Positions 48,250 to 60,339 of a stretch of DNA of 64,000 nucleotides are shown here, one piece after another. Each line of letters starts with the position of its first letter. The first letter of the stretch is position 1. Origin of the DNA: Nilaparvata lugens. Its lineage: Eukaryota > Arthropoda > Insecta > Hemiptera > Delphacidae. The notes beneath the pieces are model-generated. The model worked only from the letters and a program-made list of their open reading frames with translations. It had not been told where the DNA came from and did no database searches. The translations under genes and the position numbers were made by a program. Location: contig NC_052518.1 in assembly GCF_014356525.2 (NCBI RefSeq), positions 26,189,160 through 26,253,159 of the forward strand. Reading direction: 5' to 3'.

Positions 48250-48766
48250 CTACGAATCAATAAATATTCTCAAAGGTTATCATTATTCTCAATCTAATAA
48301 TTTATTCACTAACGCGAATATACTAAAATATACAAGTCACATACAAAAAGTAGAAGGAGAAGTTTAAAAGTGAACAAGTTATTACTCACAAGAAGTACAA
48401 TACTGGACTTTATTCATAAATATTAAGAGATTTCCAAGAAACATTTCTCATCGTATTAATAATAATGGTATTGTTAAATCGTTAATTATTTAATCTTATT
48501 TTTTCTTCAATGAATTTTGAGAACTGAGAATTACTATACTAATCACTATAGATTGCTGCCATTTGAACTGATAGTCTAGAATCAAGAATTTCATCAGCTG
48601 TCAATAGCTACAAAGAAATAGATGACAATTGCAAACGTATAGCAAATGTGATTTTCTCACTATAAAAACATTATTATTATGTCTCATCTACCAACCATAC
48701 TGAAGCTGAACTTTAAATACTTCTAAAAGTAAGTTGTAGAGAATAAAGTGAACTTGAGTTCGATAC

Positions 48767-48931
48767 CTTTGGTTTCCACGGTGAAAGAATTAGGTTTGTT
48801 GAGAATTGCTCTTTCTAGTCCTGGTCCGAATGCAAGACATTTGCTTGGATCGCAGCCTCGTCTCACATTCACTACGAATGGTGAACCAGGAATCGGCAGA
48901 CCATCGTATAGAATGTCAATTGTATGACGGC
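48767..48931 (-). CDS. cher: Filamin exon: repeat boundary
   Basis: Minus-strand acceptor GTTTTAG/GCCGTC at 48931 and donor ACCAAAG/GTATCG at 48767 give two bases, 54 codons and one base. RHTIDILYDGLPIPGSPFVV closes one repeat. GCDPSKCLAFGPGLERA with NKPNSFTVETKG opens the next. In vertebrate filamins the same GCDPS...GPG...NKPN.FTVET order occurs a few repeats before hinge 1, which places this window in rod 1. The previous exon must end with one codon base. None was found up to 64 kb, so it lies further right. Confidence 0.96.
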
Positions 48932-48939
48932 CTAAAACA

Positions 48940-49580
48940 CAAACAATTATTCTTATTACCTAACTAAAAACATAGACGTGAACTAGATTTTTAAAAATCA
49001 ATTCAATGACATGACTCGAGTGATAATATGGATGTAGTGGAGAGTTGGAGAATAAACTTTTTAGGAAATCATCTAAACTCAAGGAGTCCACGGGTAATAT
49101 CTAACTTAGTCCATTGATAATAACTTAGTCTGATCTAACTTAGTCTAGATCTGTTTACTTAGTCTATGGTACTATAAACGTAATTATAAGTAAAAAATAC
49201 TGTCCCAAGAACAAAAAATATGTAAGTGGAGATGCTCTAGTAAATAAAGTCTCAGTGTCACTAGGAGTCCTTAGGATTCCTCCTTGTAAAAATACATCAG
49301 TTGCCGTAATCATTAACAACAGTTAAAAGTAGTTATTGTTCAAATCTATGTATAAAAAAACATAAATAATTTCTAAATCACAACTTTTTATTGTTCAGTG
49401 CTTTAGCCTTCCTTTCTTTGTATAATATTTATTTTGTTTTGCTGTTTGTTCTTGTCTTGAGAGAAGATCTTATCTTGTATGCAAGAGAGAAATGTTATAA
49501 ACATGGATCCAGAAATGCGTTATTAACGAGTTACAAAGTGAACATTTAACCCAGAACTCAGTACCATCAGCAAAGTAAGA
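48940..49580. other. Filamin intron sequence, no gene seen
   Basis: AT-rich; a TCTAACTTAGTC-like word repeats near 49100-49165. No gene is supported. Confidence 0.45.
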
Positions 49581-49689
49581 CCATATGGAAATGTTCAATG
49601 TTGTTTCAAATATACAAATACGATTGTTTAACATTTTTTATCTGAAAAAGTGTATAAAGTTGGTTTTAGATATAAATACAAGCATACTT

Positions 49690-51975
49690 TTAGAGATACC
49701 TACAGTACCAAGATGGAACTTGGAAAAGGCAGACTGGGAAAAATTCTCTGCTATACTTAACACAAATTTGAGATGGATCCCTCCCAAATGTGAAAATTAC
49801 AACCGATTCACAGGTGCAGTTTTGACAGCTGCAAAGAACTCAATCCCCAGAGGATTCCGCAAAAAGTATATTCCAGGATGGGATGATCACTGCTCTGACT
49901 TGTATGAAAGGTATAAATTGAATGGAGACCAAGAAACTGCGGAAGAGCTCCTTCGGGCTCTTGATAGTGCAAGGCGAGCTAGATGGATTTAGAAAGTAGA
50001 ATCTCTGGATTTAACAAAATGAAGCATCAAGGCGTGGACCTTATTGCGTAAGCTTGGATCTGCAGCTAACAACTCCAGGAAAAGAAATGGAGCTGATCCC
50101 AATGAAATTGCCTCTCACCTAGTCCAATTGACTAGAGGAAAACTGACAAAAGAAAACAGAAACAAAGTGAGCAAGTCTCTGAAACAAAGAAAGCGTATAG
50201 TCAGAGATCTGCCTGCTGGTGCTTTAGAGGATCCATTCACCATGGATGAAATTGAGATTGCTGTCAGAAAGATGAAGGCACAAGAGGCACCAGGCATTGA
50301 CGATATACTCCCAGAATTTATTATACACGGTGGGAAAGGTGCAGTCAGATGGCTAAGAGGAATTTTCTCTGAAATGCTCAGGAATGGCACTCTCCCTGCT
50401 ATTTTTTGAAGAACAAAAATTATTGTCAACCTAAAACCAGGGGAAGACCCAAATAACCCTGAAAGCTAAAGGCCAATCGCACTTCTTAGTGTTTGTCTTT
50501 AAGCTATTTGAGCGCCTCTTGCTGAATAGATTACAGCCGATTATCAATACTGTTGTCCCAGTGACTCAGGCTGGTTTCCAGCCAGGGCGAAGTTGTGAGG
50601 ACCAGGTGCTGGCTCTGACATCTGCAATTGAAACTGGCTTTGACAAGGGTGACAAAAGCATTGCTGCATTCCTTGACTTATCTGTGGCCTATGAAAACCG
50701 TATGGAGAAAGGGCCTCCTTCTCAAAATCTCAAGGATTGTCCCAAGCCTCAAAATGATTAACATCATTGGTGAAATCCTCAGCAACCGGTACATCAGTGT
50801 ATTCTCTTCAGGAAGCGAAAGTAGCTGGAGAAGGCTATCAGATGGATTACCACAAGGCTCTGTACTGGCACCAATATTATTCAACCTACACATAGCTGAT
50901 CTGCTTGAGTTGAAGTCCCAGGTGTTACCTCATGCAGATGATATAGCACTCCTTTCTGGGAGAAGTAGATTTGGTGAAACTGAGCTGGAGACCTTGATAG
51001 GCTGGATACGTTTTTGAGAAATGGAGGCTAAAACCCAATCCTGACAAAACGGTTATAACACCATTCCATCTGAGCAACAAGCATGCCCATTATGTGCCAA
51101 AGATCTATTTCAGGGGGCAGTTGCTAAAGTGCGAGGAGTCACCCAAATATCTTGGTGTGACACTAGACCAGTCCCTCACTTTCAAGAAACACCTAGAAAA
51201 GGCTGCTCAAAAACTCCACTCAAGAAACAACCTGATAAGCAGAGCGGGCTAGCTGGCACTACATGGGGTTCTTCTGCAAATGTGTTGTGTACTAGTGCTC
51301 TATCACTTGTCTTTGCGCCTGGTGAATATTGCAGTGCAGTATGGGCTAGGAGTAGCCATACCAACAAAGTTGACACTCAGCTGTGCAGGGCAATGTGTAT
51401 AATAACTGGTACCTTGAAGTCTACTCCAGTGGAATGGCTGCTGGTCCTAAGCAACATTGTCCCCCCACACATAAGAAGAATGAGTGCTTTACTGAGAACA
51501 TGGTCAACTCTACAGGGAAAACCTCATCTCCCCATTCATCAATATATAGAAGCACACACAGGAAGACTTCCTTCAAGAAAGCTCCCTTGGCAGTTAGCTG
51601 AAGAGCTATCAGACTCTTCATTCAGCCAAACAAGCAACTGGAAAAGAGAGTGGGAGGAATGTATTTTGAGAGCACCTTCCATGCCTGAGAATCCAACACT
51701 GAGACTCAATGTTTTTGAGCTACCTCGCCACACCTGGCTTCGACGAAATCACCTTACAACTGGGCATGGCAGATGCGCTGACCTGCTACATAAATGGGGA
51801 TGGGTTGATTCCCCAGCTTGTGACTGTGGTGCTGCTGTGCAGAACATCGACCACTTAATAAATGCATGCCCCAGAGCCTTCAATGCAGCATTTGAAGATA
51901 TTTTCAATATGACGGAGCACGCTAAGGTGTGGGTAGAAAACCAAGACATTTCTTTGTAATTAGAAACTAAAACAG
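49690..51975 (+). mobile_element. Jockey-like non-LTR retrotransposon, truncated and decayed
   Basis: A reverse-transcriptase reading frame is spread over three frames with internal stops. Visible in order: PRWNLEKADWEKFSAILN and YNRFTGAVLTAAKNSIPRGF (linker after the endonuclease); IAVRKMKAQEAPGIDDILPE; FERLLLNRLQ; QAGFQPGRSCEDQVLALTSA; IAAFLDLSVAYENR (the first catalytic Asp region, damaged downstream); LPQGSVLAPILFNLHIADLL; LPHADDIALLSG (ADD box); then a C-terminal CDCGAAVQNIDHLINACP, a Cys-His cluster typical of Jockey/R1-type ORF2. Codon use is more GC-rich than the flanks. The endonuclease domain is missing, so it is 5'-truncated. Frameshifts lie near 50410, 50700, 51020 and 51120. It is inactive. 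It lies in the filamin locus, antisense to the gene. Confidence 0.9.
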
Positions 51976-52042
51976 AAATTTAAATCATGATTGACAAAAT
52001 ATATGCACCTTCAACTTCAAGCAATACGATATGTATAGCACA

Positions 52043-52501
52043 TAACAGAAGACACTTTAAATTTTGTAATGCAAATTAAAACAGGAGACACAAGACATAA
52101 ATAGATTGAAAACACTTAGAAACTTACATTAGAAACGGAAATTTTCGGAAACTGAGTTTCCTTTCTCAACCGAGCAGTGAGTGGGTACAGTTTGAAATCA
52201 AACGGTCGTGACCACAGAGTATGCAAGGAGAGTCAATTGTAGCAGCAGAGACCACAGATTATGCGGTGCAATTGACTGCTACAAGCAACAATTGACTGCT
52301 ACGAAGCAATTTGCTGCTTCAATTGACTCTCCGTGCGTACTCTGTGGTCACGACCATTTGATTTCAAACTGTACCCACTCACTGCTCGGTTATGGAAGGA
52401 AACTCAGTTTCCGAAAATTTCCGTTTCTAATGTTTTCAATCTATTTATGTCTTGTGTCTCCTGTTTTAATTCATATTACAAACTTTGAAGTGTCTTCTGT
52501 T
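52043..52501. mobile_element. Fold-back MITE with ~190-bp arms
   Basis: The left arm 52043-52239 is inversely repeated at 52320-52501 (ACAGAAGACACTTTAAA against TTTGAAGTGTCTTCTGT; GGTCGTGACCACAGAGT against ACTCTGTGGTCACGACC). The right arm lacks about 15 bp. The loop contains two further CAATTGACTGCTAC copies. It is a non-coding snap-back element that would extrude as a cruciform. Target duplications were not resolved. Confidence 0.85.
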
Positions 52502-52590
52502 TTATTTATATATGCATCTTGCCAAGTAGCAGACGCCTGTAAAGCATACTTGTAGCAGCCACCCTTAGGAGTGGAGTATATGTCGTTTTT

Positions 52591-53709
52591 ATGGTGAATA
52601 GTGTCTTAAGAAAATCGAATTTAGGTCCGAAATTTACTTTTTATTGTCATAATATCAATAACAAAAAGTTTGTCAACATTACATCCACTATGATAAAACA
52701 AGTTTATTTTGCTTACATTCAGTCCATCTTACAGTATGGTATTATAGCTTGGGGTGGTACATTCAAAACTACATTGGCTACTTTATCAACTGTTCAGAAA
52801 CTTATAATGAAAAGCGCCTTACGCAAACCACTAACATATCCATCAGATTATCTCTTTGAAGAATTTAAGGTATTAAATGTACAACAATTATACATAAGAA
52901 CCCTAACCTTGTATATATTCAAACACAAAGTAGCTATATTTTCTAATATCTTTCACAATTATAACACAAGAACAGCTGTAAATATCGGTATCGTCTACCC
53001 CAGACTTACTAGAACTTTCTCCTCCACTTCATCACATTATAAAATGCATTTCCTTTTTCAAAAACTGCCCGTCTATTTGAAAAATCCTGTCAATTTGAGA
53101 ATAAGTCACTATAAAAAATTAGTCAACGATTGGGTGACTTCCCTAAACCCAGAGGAGCAGGAAGGTATTTTAGTATCACCTTACTCTTTCCGATGATTGT
53201 ACCTCTTTTTGGCTAATAATTGTATATTGCCTAAACATTGAGGGTGAGTGACTGATGGGTGAATGAGTACGCTTGTTGGATGTGAGTGTTCTCGATCCTT
53301 GGTCAAAAAAGCAGGTTTTCAACAATTATTGTATCTTTTTTATGATTTTATTTTGTTCGTCGATCTCACCGTGCTTCCCACTTCGTTTTTAGTTTTGGTT
53401 TATTTCATTTTTATTTATAATAATACCTCTCTCCAGATTGAGTTTTGTTTTATTTGTTACACTAGTTCTATTTTTTCTTAAATAATTTTTTTCCATTTTT
53501 ATTGTATTTATAGTCATATTTTTCATAGCTATGAATAGTTAAATTTAAGATTATGTAGCCTATATTGGATGCTACTAGACAACTCGCTCCTCTCTCACAG
53601 GCATGTGTCCATAAGAGGAGCCTCCAATGGAATGTAATTTTATTTTTTACATACAAATGTATTGTTAATCTTTTTTGGAGAATAAAGAATTTCAATTTCA
53701 ATTTCAATT
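52591..53709 (+). mobile_element. 5'-truncated non-LTR element, C-terminal RT region and 3' UTR
   Basis: The ORF at 52591-53196 has no catalytic boxes but contains IKQVYFAYIQSILQYGIIAW, LSTVQKLIMKSAL and FQKLPVYLKNPVNLRISHYK. This is the region after the RT fingers and palm in CR1/Jockey-like proteins and parallels FALFQSLVQYGNSIWGG of the 17.2-kb element. The 3' UTR runs to AATAAAGAATTTCAATTTCA with further TTTCAA units (about 53689-53709), the simple-repeat tail typical of such families. The intact end frame suggests a fairly recent, 5'-truncated insertion. Confidence 0.85.
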
Positions 53710-53719
53710 GTACCGTTGT

Positions 53720-54580
53720 CCTATAATTATGGCAGCCGTCAACTTACCGAGCTTATAGCAGCCGTGTATATTTTGTATATTTTTCCATAATATCCAACAA
53801 GTGGAAGCCAGTGGCGACTTATGACAGCCAGCAACGTTGCCAATTTTACCATCATAAATTTCAAATTCATTCAGCCGGTTATGTATCACCAGTGTTCCGT
53901 CTAGAGATGGACCAGCCTTCCATCTCCTCACGACTATGCGTTAAACGATCACTACACTGGGAGGGGGATCATCAACTGTCTTTCTCTCTCTACACCAGGC
54001 TCAAGCATTCATTCTCTCTCTTAGCTTACACAATAGAAATAATTATTGGGGGAAAAATAATATTGCGCGCGCGCGTACCTATTGATGCTCTGTCAAAATC
54101 TCTTTCTCCCAATCCGATACATTCTCTCTTTCTCACACAAGCCCACACATCAATACAATACTTCTCTCTCACACTCTTGTTCAACTACTCTCACTTACTA
54201 ATCAATCATCATTTTATTTGTTAACAGCACAGCTATACAAATGAGTTGAGTTGGTACACAATATTATTACAATCATCACACTACATTACAGTATCAGTAA
54301 CTAACAATTATTATACAGTCTTCGGCAATAAATTGAATAATTTACAGGGGATTAACAATACTTTTTAACGAGCTATGAAGCATCGAATAGACTAATTGGC
54401 AAAACAAATAGATGCACCATATGGCAATAATCATAACACGGGAACAACACTAGCATATTATTATAACAATTGATAATAGAATAGTATTATACATTTAGAA
54501 ATACATAAACTTCACATTAAGGACATACACTTATTCTACATACCCACTTTAAGGATTTTAGCCTACATTGATTGGGAGGA
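53720..54580. other. Unassigned non-coding stretch
   Basis: It includes a CTCTCT/ACACAC-rich part at 53970-54190 and GCGCGCGCG at about 54065. No gene with splice support is present. Confidence 0.4.
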
Positions 54581-54587
54581 TTCAGAA

Positions 54588-55530
54588 TTACGCAGACCTA
54601 ATTGACTCTAATATTTCAGCTTTTCTCCTGGCCAAAGCTTTAACAGTATACTGATGAACCTGGACGATTTTCTCATTGTTAAAATTTGATAATATTACTA
54701 TCAGTTTGTCCACATTCTGAATAATGTTCTCTATTTTTGGTGAGATATATTGTAATCTTAAATTCTCATAAGCTGGACAAACAAGCAGGAAATGCATCAA
54801 TGACTCCAAGTTCAATTCACAGGCAGGGCAAACTTTTTCTGTATCTGATACCTCAGACCATCAATATACAGAAATGTTCGAGTAGCTGACATTCTTAATC
54901 ATGTAATACACCTTATAATTTAATGGGCAGCTCACAAATAAGCTACTCGTCCAGTACATATTTGGGATTCAATAATTTGTAGAAAGGAAATTTTGGCGAA
55001 TTCAGTGCCATACATATATCCTCGTCTATTATTTTACTCAAATAAACCTGAAGAATTCTGTCTTTGCTGTTGAACAATTCAACAGCATCAAACCCGTATT
55101 CCGTCCACAAATATTGAAGCTGAACCGATTCCATTTCCAGCTTTACAAAAGATATCCAATTACCATTGAAACCAATGCTTAGTAAAAGGCGATAACAAGC
55201 GTAAGGATATCTTGACTCCGTCATGTTTACAACCTTTATCAGCCAAGATAGGCATCTTTTGAAGATTTGGAACTTGAGTTTCGATCTAGCCGCCTCCAAC
55301 CTGACACCCCAACTCGGCGTTAAACGGCTAAGCAGAAGCAGGCGCTTCAAGAAAAATAACTGGGCTACCTCTACCACTTCTTCATACCCCAAACCCCAAG
55401 CCTCCGATCCATACAGGCAGGATAGAATAATAACTGTGTCGAACAGCTTCATCTTCTCTAACCATGTCTGTGATCTAACTCTGGCTAGAACATTTATTGT
55501 CACTGCTGATTCAGCTTTAGCCCTACTTTT
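54588..55530 (-). pseudogene. C-terminal part of a non-LTR retrotransposon ORF
   Basis: On the minus strand two frames (54943-55503 and 54588-54815) are parts of one protein end. The first has LFDTVIILSCLYGSEAWGLG, LFFLKRLLLLSRLTP and RYPYACYRLLLSIG, the post-RT region of R1/CR1-like proteins. The second has CPACELNLESLMHFLLVCPA, a Cys-His cluster, and a basic end. A frameshift or deletion lies between 54820 and 54940. The RT catalytic core is absent. It runs in the direction of filamin. Confidence 0.8.
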
Positions 55531-55539
55531 TTGAATGTT

Positions 55540-56420
55540 AACTCATCTCTGTATATTTGCCAGAAGACTGAAACAGAACTACTAAATAAATTATACTCTC
55601 ACTTACTATCTATCATTGCATAAAATTGTAGTGATAAGTCACTTGACAGCATGCCTTAATCTCATTCAAGCAATACTAGCAGTTTAAAATAAATAATTTC
55701 ATTATAGAACAACAAGAGCTGAATACTCACAATCGATTATATCTGGCTAATTAAGGAATGCTATTGAATAATGATTATCAAAGTGTATAACAGAATTATT
55801 ACTTCTTTATTGATAAACTGTAGCCTATTGGAAATTGCAATTATATTACCTACATGAATCAAATTCTTTTTATTCTTCTCTCTATGAATATATGCAATTC
55901 TTCTGGAATAATAAACAATATTATATAAGCTACAGTAGTTATTTTATTCACCAAGCACTGTCCACCAGCCTTGGAATAGCCTACATAATAAATATATAAT
56001 CTAATGATCGAATCTAAATTTTTGTCTTTGAGTGGATTCCAGTTTTTGTGCCATACATGCAGTAGCCTAGTCTATTATAATCAATAGACCTTGAATAATT
56101 ATGCTGCCTCAATTAGACTCATATAATTAAAATCATAAATATAAATAACACTAGCAGGTACCTAACCTATGCTCTGCAAGGGTATTTTTGAAGCACTGAA
56201 TAGATTGAATTCAGCTTTATAGTTCTTGACTTCAATCAAGCAGAAGCCAATAACCGTATTCAAATGTATTTTATAATGAATTATCATTGTGATTAGTGCC
56301 TCACACTTTCAAATTCATCATGCACGGCGAATTGTAATCGAGGACTCTAATTGACTGAAAAGTTCAGCGTTCGGAGTGCGGCACGGCGAACGGTTCAGAG
56401 TATGGTGCTGCAAATGTTTA
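55540..56420. other. Unassigned AT-rich stretch
   Basis: No exons or element ends were recognised up to the left boundary of the Harbinger-type unit. Confidence 0.45.
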
Positions 56421-56591
56421 AAGCAAGCCTTACACGAACAGTATTAATGACATTAGCAGTAATGTCATTATCAGATTATTTAATGTCATTTCATATTATC
56501 ATTACTCTTTAACCCTACACAATGATTCTTCACTGTCATTACTTTCCTTCAGTAAAGGTGTGGTCAAGCTTGGGTTACCACAACGTGTAAA

Positions 56592-57008
56592 ATGGATCCA
56601 ACAAAAAAAGATTGTGTTGCTTTAATTATAGTATTAGCTACAAAAAGGCGGGTAAAACGTAAACACTGGATGAAGGATTAGTTGAAAAAACGTGAACAGT
56701 ACTCTCATGTTGTGTTGTTAAATGAAATTCAACTTACCTAGCCAGAGGACTACAAAAACTATTTCCGCATGAATGACATTATGTTTGAGAAATTGCTGAA
56801 ACTAGTTACACCTTTTTTACTCCGAGAAGATACAGACATAAGACAATGTTTGCCAGTTAAAGAAAGACTAGCAGTAACATTAAGGTACCTTGCCACTAGG
56901 AGAAACTTTGAAGACCTAAAATTTTCAGCGGTCATGTCACCTGCATCAATAAGCAATGCAATTGTTGAAGTAGTGAAGTACTTGCATACATCTTGCAAGA
57001 CTACATGA
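56592..57008 (+). pseudogene. Harbinger transposase, N-terminal fragment with two stops
   Basis: From ATG 56592 the frame has in-frame TAG stops at codons 30 and 50. From 56769 it reads MNDIMFEKLLKLVTPFLLRE, RQCLPVKERLAVTLRYLATR and ASISNAIVEVVKYL. This is the N-terminal region of Harbinger (HARBI1-like) transposases: a DYF.M....F..LL..V.P motif, then the helix-turn-helix-like segment ERLA.TLR.LATG.....L.......S.S.I. The DDE nuclease domain is missing after codon 139. It is broken and encodes no nuclease. Confidence 0.8.
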
Positions 57009-57159
57009 AATTACATTCAATTCACTACATACTTGCATTTACCATGTATTCACATATTTTTATTCAGCATTAGTATGTTATTGTTAAAAAACATACACAG
57101 ATAAATTTAGTTTCCCTTTCCATATGTAGAATGTAGGCTACTACATGCATAGCCTATAG

Positions 57160-57317
57160 TAGTGAGGTCCACGTTGTAATGACAGTGTTTGATTAGCAAT
57201 GGTATTGCTATCCTTGTCTATCATTCAACAAAGCTGATAGCGCTATCTCTTTCTCGCTTTGCTCTGTTTCCAGATCGTTTTTTAACAATGTAGAATGAAT
57301 AATTGATTAAAAAATAG
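57160..57317. mobile_element. Half-copy of the mariner MITE
   Basis: TAGTGAGGTCCACGTTGTAA followed by TGACAGTGTTTGATTAGCAA matches the right half of the element at 27959-28322 in inverse orientation, down to AACAATGTA and an AT-rich end. The other half is absent. It interrupts the Harbinger-type unit and ends exactly where the MADF-like frame ends. Confidence 0.8.
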
Positions 57318-57428
57318 GTTCCAGAGTTCTGGATGAATTGTTTCGAATGTTTTGATGAACTGTCGCAGATGTTCTTCTCCAAATGCATTTCCTTCACTAG
57401 GTGCAATCACTTTACTATCGCTGTCCAT
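57318..57428 (-). pseudogene. MADF-like N-terminal fragment, Harbinger accessory ORF
   Basis: The minus strand starts MDSDSKVIAPSEG and continues HLRQFIKTFETIHPELWN before running into MITE sequence. The spacing of FI....e..PELWN fits the first helix of MADF/SANT-type DNA-binding domains, which accompany many Harbinger transposases as a separate divergent ORF. Only about 37 codons remain. The family call is inference from a short motif. Confidence 0.4.
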
Positions 57429-57539
57429 GATGATTGTACAATCTTGCAGTGCGAAATGAAAAATGACGATATACTGATGCACGACACTACAGGATCATTA
57501 CTAATGACATTATCCCCACCACTGAAAATCAGTGGTAAT

Positions 57540-58145
57540 CCCGTCCTGTCCCCAAGCCTATGGATTGGGGTACAGTTAAGATTTAATTCACGAAAACGTC
57601 GACAGCCCCAAAAGAAAGTCTATTAATTTGCACTAACCTTGGAACTGGCGAGGAAGTGGACTGTATATCTCGAGTGTAGAAGTTACTGGTGATATCCTGT
57701 CTTCATGTGTAGGCCTATATGATATTGCACATATATCATGAAACGGAACGAGGTAATTGCATTCAACTCGAACGCCACGGAACAGGGGAAACGGAACGAA
57801 ACGTTGTTGACTTCTCGAGCACGCTTCTTGAAGTGCTGGGTTGAAAGATAAACGGGGAGGATGAAGGAGGGGTGAGGGAGAGAGGTTATCTTGCCTCTTT
57901 GGGAGAGGGAGAAGGGGAGGAAAGCACAAATCAATCAACCTGCAATCAAGGCTGCCGATCCCCCGTGAATCCACCATCTCCGCCCGCCTTGGAATGCCCC
58001 ATTTCCAAGAACATAAACTCAAAAAAAAAACTAAAATTTAAAAGTAAAAGAAAAACAAAACAACATGCACTGAACGGTAGAAAAGGAAAAACGAAGGGAA
58101 AAAGAAATAGGAAAGGAAAACGGAAAACTTGGTGTGTGGGTTAAA
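57540..58145 (-). mobile_element. Non-coding 3' region and probable LTR of the BEL/Pao element
   Basis: This lies directly downstream of the pol stop in the minus direction. It has a long T/pyrimidine-rich tract (58020-58140 read on the minus strand) and then a GC-richer block starting near TGTTCTTGGAAATGGGGCAT. A second LTR for comparison is missing, so neither LTR edge can be set. Confidence 0.4.
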
Positions 58146-60248
58146 CTAATAGGGAAGTATGGAGGCAAGTTTCCTAACTGGCCTAACATACTCACCAGAG
58201 TTAGTTTTCACGTGAGCTGAGCGCACAACACCCTTAGCATCACTTATGATTTGGGTGACTCTACCTAACGGGTATGATAAGGGTGATGAATTGTCCTCTT
58301 TAATCCATACTAACTGCCCTACCTGAAGGTTTGTGTCACTCTCAAACCACTTATTCTTCTGTTGAAGAGTGTGGAGGTATTCACTCTCCCACCTCTTCCA
58401 CAATCTCTGAGTGAAGCGATTAACCTTTCCCAACGAGACAGTCTGTGCTCGTTGACATCACTCACGTCAATTTCAGGAACCGCCAACAGAGGGCGATGAA
58501 CAAGGAAATGTCCGGGAGTCAGCGCCTCGTAGTCATCAGGAGATGAAGAGAGCGCATACAACGGTCTCGAATTGAGTATCGCCTCAATTTTCACCAACAG
58601 AGTGGAAAGCTCAACAATAGTTAGGACCGAATTTCCCACTTCACGAAACAAATGGAATTTCACATTTTTAATATTAGACTCACAGATTCCATTCATGAAA
58701 GGAGCATGTGGAATATCAAAACGAAATTTGATGCTTTTAAATGACATCGCATCACAGACGTTAGATTGATTTTCTGATGATCTGAGAAATTCAACAATTT
58801 CCTTCAATTGTCGCGCAGCACCTTTGAAATTCGTCCCTTGATCACAGAATATTTCTTTAGGCAATCCACGCCTAGAAACATAACGATGGAGAGTGTTAAT
58901 AAACTCTTCGGATGAAAGACTTGTAAGCACCTCAATGTGACAAGCTTTTGTTGCCAGACAGACAAACAGTGCAAAGTATGCCTTGTACGTACGAGCTTTG
59001 GGCCGAATACTCTCTTTGACAGTGAAAGGACCAGCTAGATCGACCGCAGCCTTCAGAAAAAGAGCACTGGGAACAACACGAGAGCTGGGAAGATCACCCA
59101 TGACGGGAGCAACAGGAGTTGCATTGAATAAACGGCAACGAGTACAATTGAAAATCACATTTCTGATAACACTGTGTGCTCCAACAATCCAAAAATAACG
59201 CTGAATAAGAGCACGCACTATTCTTGGTCCAGCATGAAGATGAGAAATATGATAATACTCAATGAGGAGTTTAGTAAAATGACTATCTTTATGTATCAAA
59301 CAAGGATGCTTGGCTTCATATCCTAAAGCACTATTTACCAATCTGCCACCAACACGAATCACACCATCACAATCCAAGAATACAGACAATTTTTGGAAAC
59401 TCTTATCACAAGGTTTACCCTCTTTCAATAGGTCGAGTTCACGATTGAAATGGCACTTTTGAACAATTTTAACACAATAAATTTGTGCACATTTCAACTC
59501 TTCAACACTAAGTGCGCCTGATTTACGACAGACACCACTAATTGATGCTTTACAGTTATTCACGGAACGTAAAACATAAGCACAGAAACGTAACAATCTC
59601 ATGTATGAGGAGAAACGTGTTATCTGAATAACAACAGTCTCTTCAGTGATATTCAAAACAACATCTTTATTTTGTTTCACATCAGGCAGAATTTCAGTAG
59701 CAGGGTAAGTCATAGATGACAACGGCCAACATGACAACGAATTAGAACACCACGTTGGAGCATTGAACCAATCTTGCGAATTGCGCAAGTTTTGGGGAGA
59801 AACGCCTCTTGAACCAACGTCGGCAATATTGAAATGAGTACCAATTCCAAGTATCATTCCAATCTGAAATATTAGTCAACTCTAATATTCTCACAACACG
59901 ATTTGCAACAAACGTTTGCAACTTGTAAGGAGGTATATGCAACCAAGATAAAACAATAGTTGAATCACTGAACAGAAACGTAGATTGAAGATTGATTTTT
60001 TCCAGTGAAGGAAGGACTGAAACATACAATCGCGAAAGCAACAACGCAGCTTGAAGCTCTAATCGAGGAATAGACAGAGTTTTCAAAGACGCAACTTTAG
60101 TTTTAGCTTTCAACAGGAAGCATTTCACCGTAGATTCTGACGACACAACTCTCAAGAAGATACAAGCACAGATTCCTTTCTGCGATGCGTCGGAAAACCC
60201 AAGTATTTGACAAGAAAAATCCGGATTTTTGTCATTACTGTCTATCAT
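58146..60248 (-). pseudogene. BEL/Pao LTR retrotransposon pol: RNase H, integrase and C-terminal domain, frameshifted
   Basis: On the minus strand three frames follow one another. 60248-59742 has ILGFSDASQKGICACIF, LSIPRLELQAALLLSRL and FLFSDSTIVLSWLH, the Pao-type RNase H with Asp residues. 59857-58319 has a zinc-binding H-H-C-C integrase head (HISHLHAGP, CTRCRLF), the catalytic set AAVDLAGPFTV, FCDQGTNFKGAARQLKEIV and NGICESNIKNV (D, D, E), and a GHFLVHRPLL segment. 58433-58146 is the C-terminal domain (WKRWESEYLHTLQQKNKW; VGQLVWIKED). The frame changes near 59800 and near 58430. The protease and RT are absent, so it is truncated at the 5' side at about 60250, inside the Harbinger-type unit. 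Confidence 0.9.
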
Positions 60249-60339
60249 TACTATCTATGCCTCACTACACGATCATTATTCATGACATTAGTCTCCAGTA
60301 ATGACATTAATAATGACCGTCTAAGGTTTGCTTAACAGC

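Larger units (their letters stand above)
56422..60332. mobile_element. PIF/Harbinger-type transposon, composite, with TAA target duplications
   Basis: The left end AGCAAGCCTTACACG and the inverse of the right end AGCAAACCTTAGACG match at 28 of 34 positions including a shared TATTAATG. TAA stands outside each end (56419-56421 and 60333-60335), the 3-bp target duplication of PIF/Harbinger elements. Inside lie an N-terminal Harbinger transposase remnant, a MADF-like fragment on the other strand, half a mariner MITE and a 5'-truncated BEL/Pao pol. TGACATTA words repeat in both subterminal regions. No intact transposase exists, so it is non-autonomous. Confidence 0.8.

Noticed and set aside
53704..53931. 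Minus-strand 75-codon ORF as the previous filamin exon
   Set aside because: It lacks filamin repeat motifs and a donor in the required phase.
58146..60248. Complete BEL/Pao element
   Set aside because: Gag, protease and RT are absent, the frame is broken twice, and no second LTR was found.
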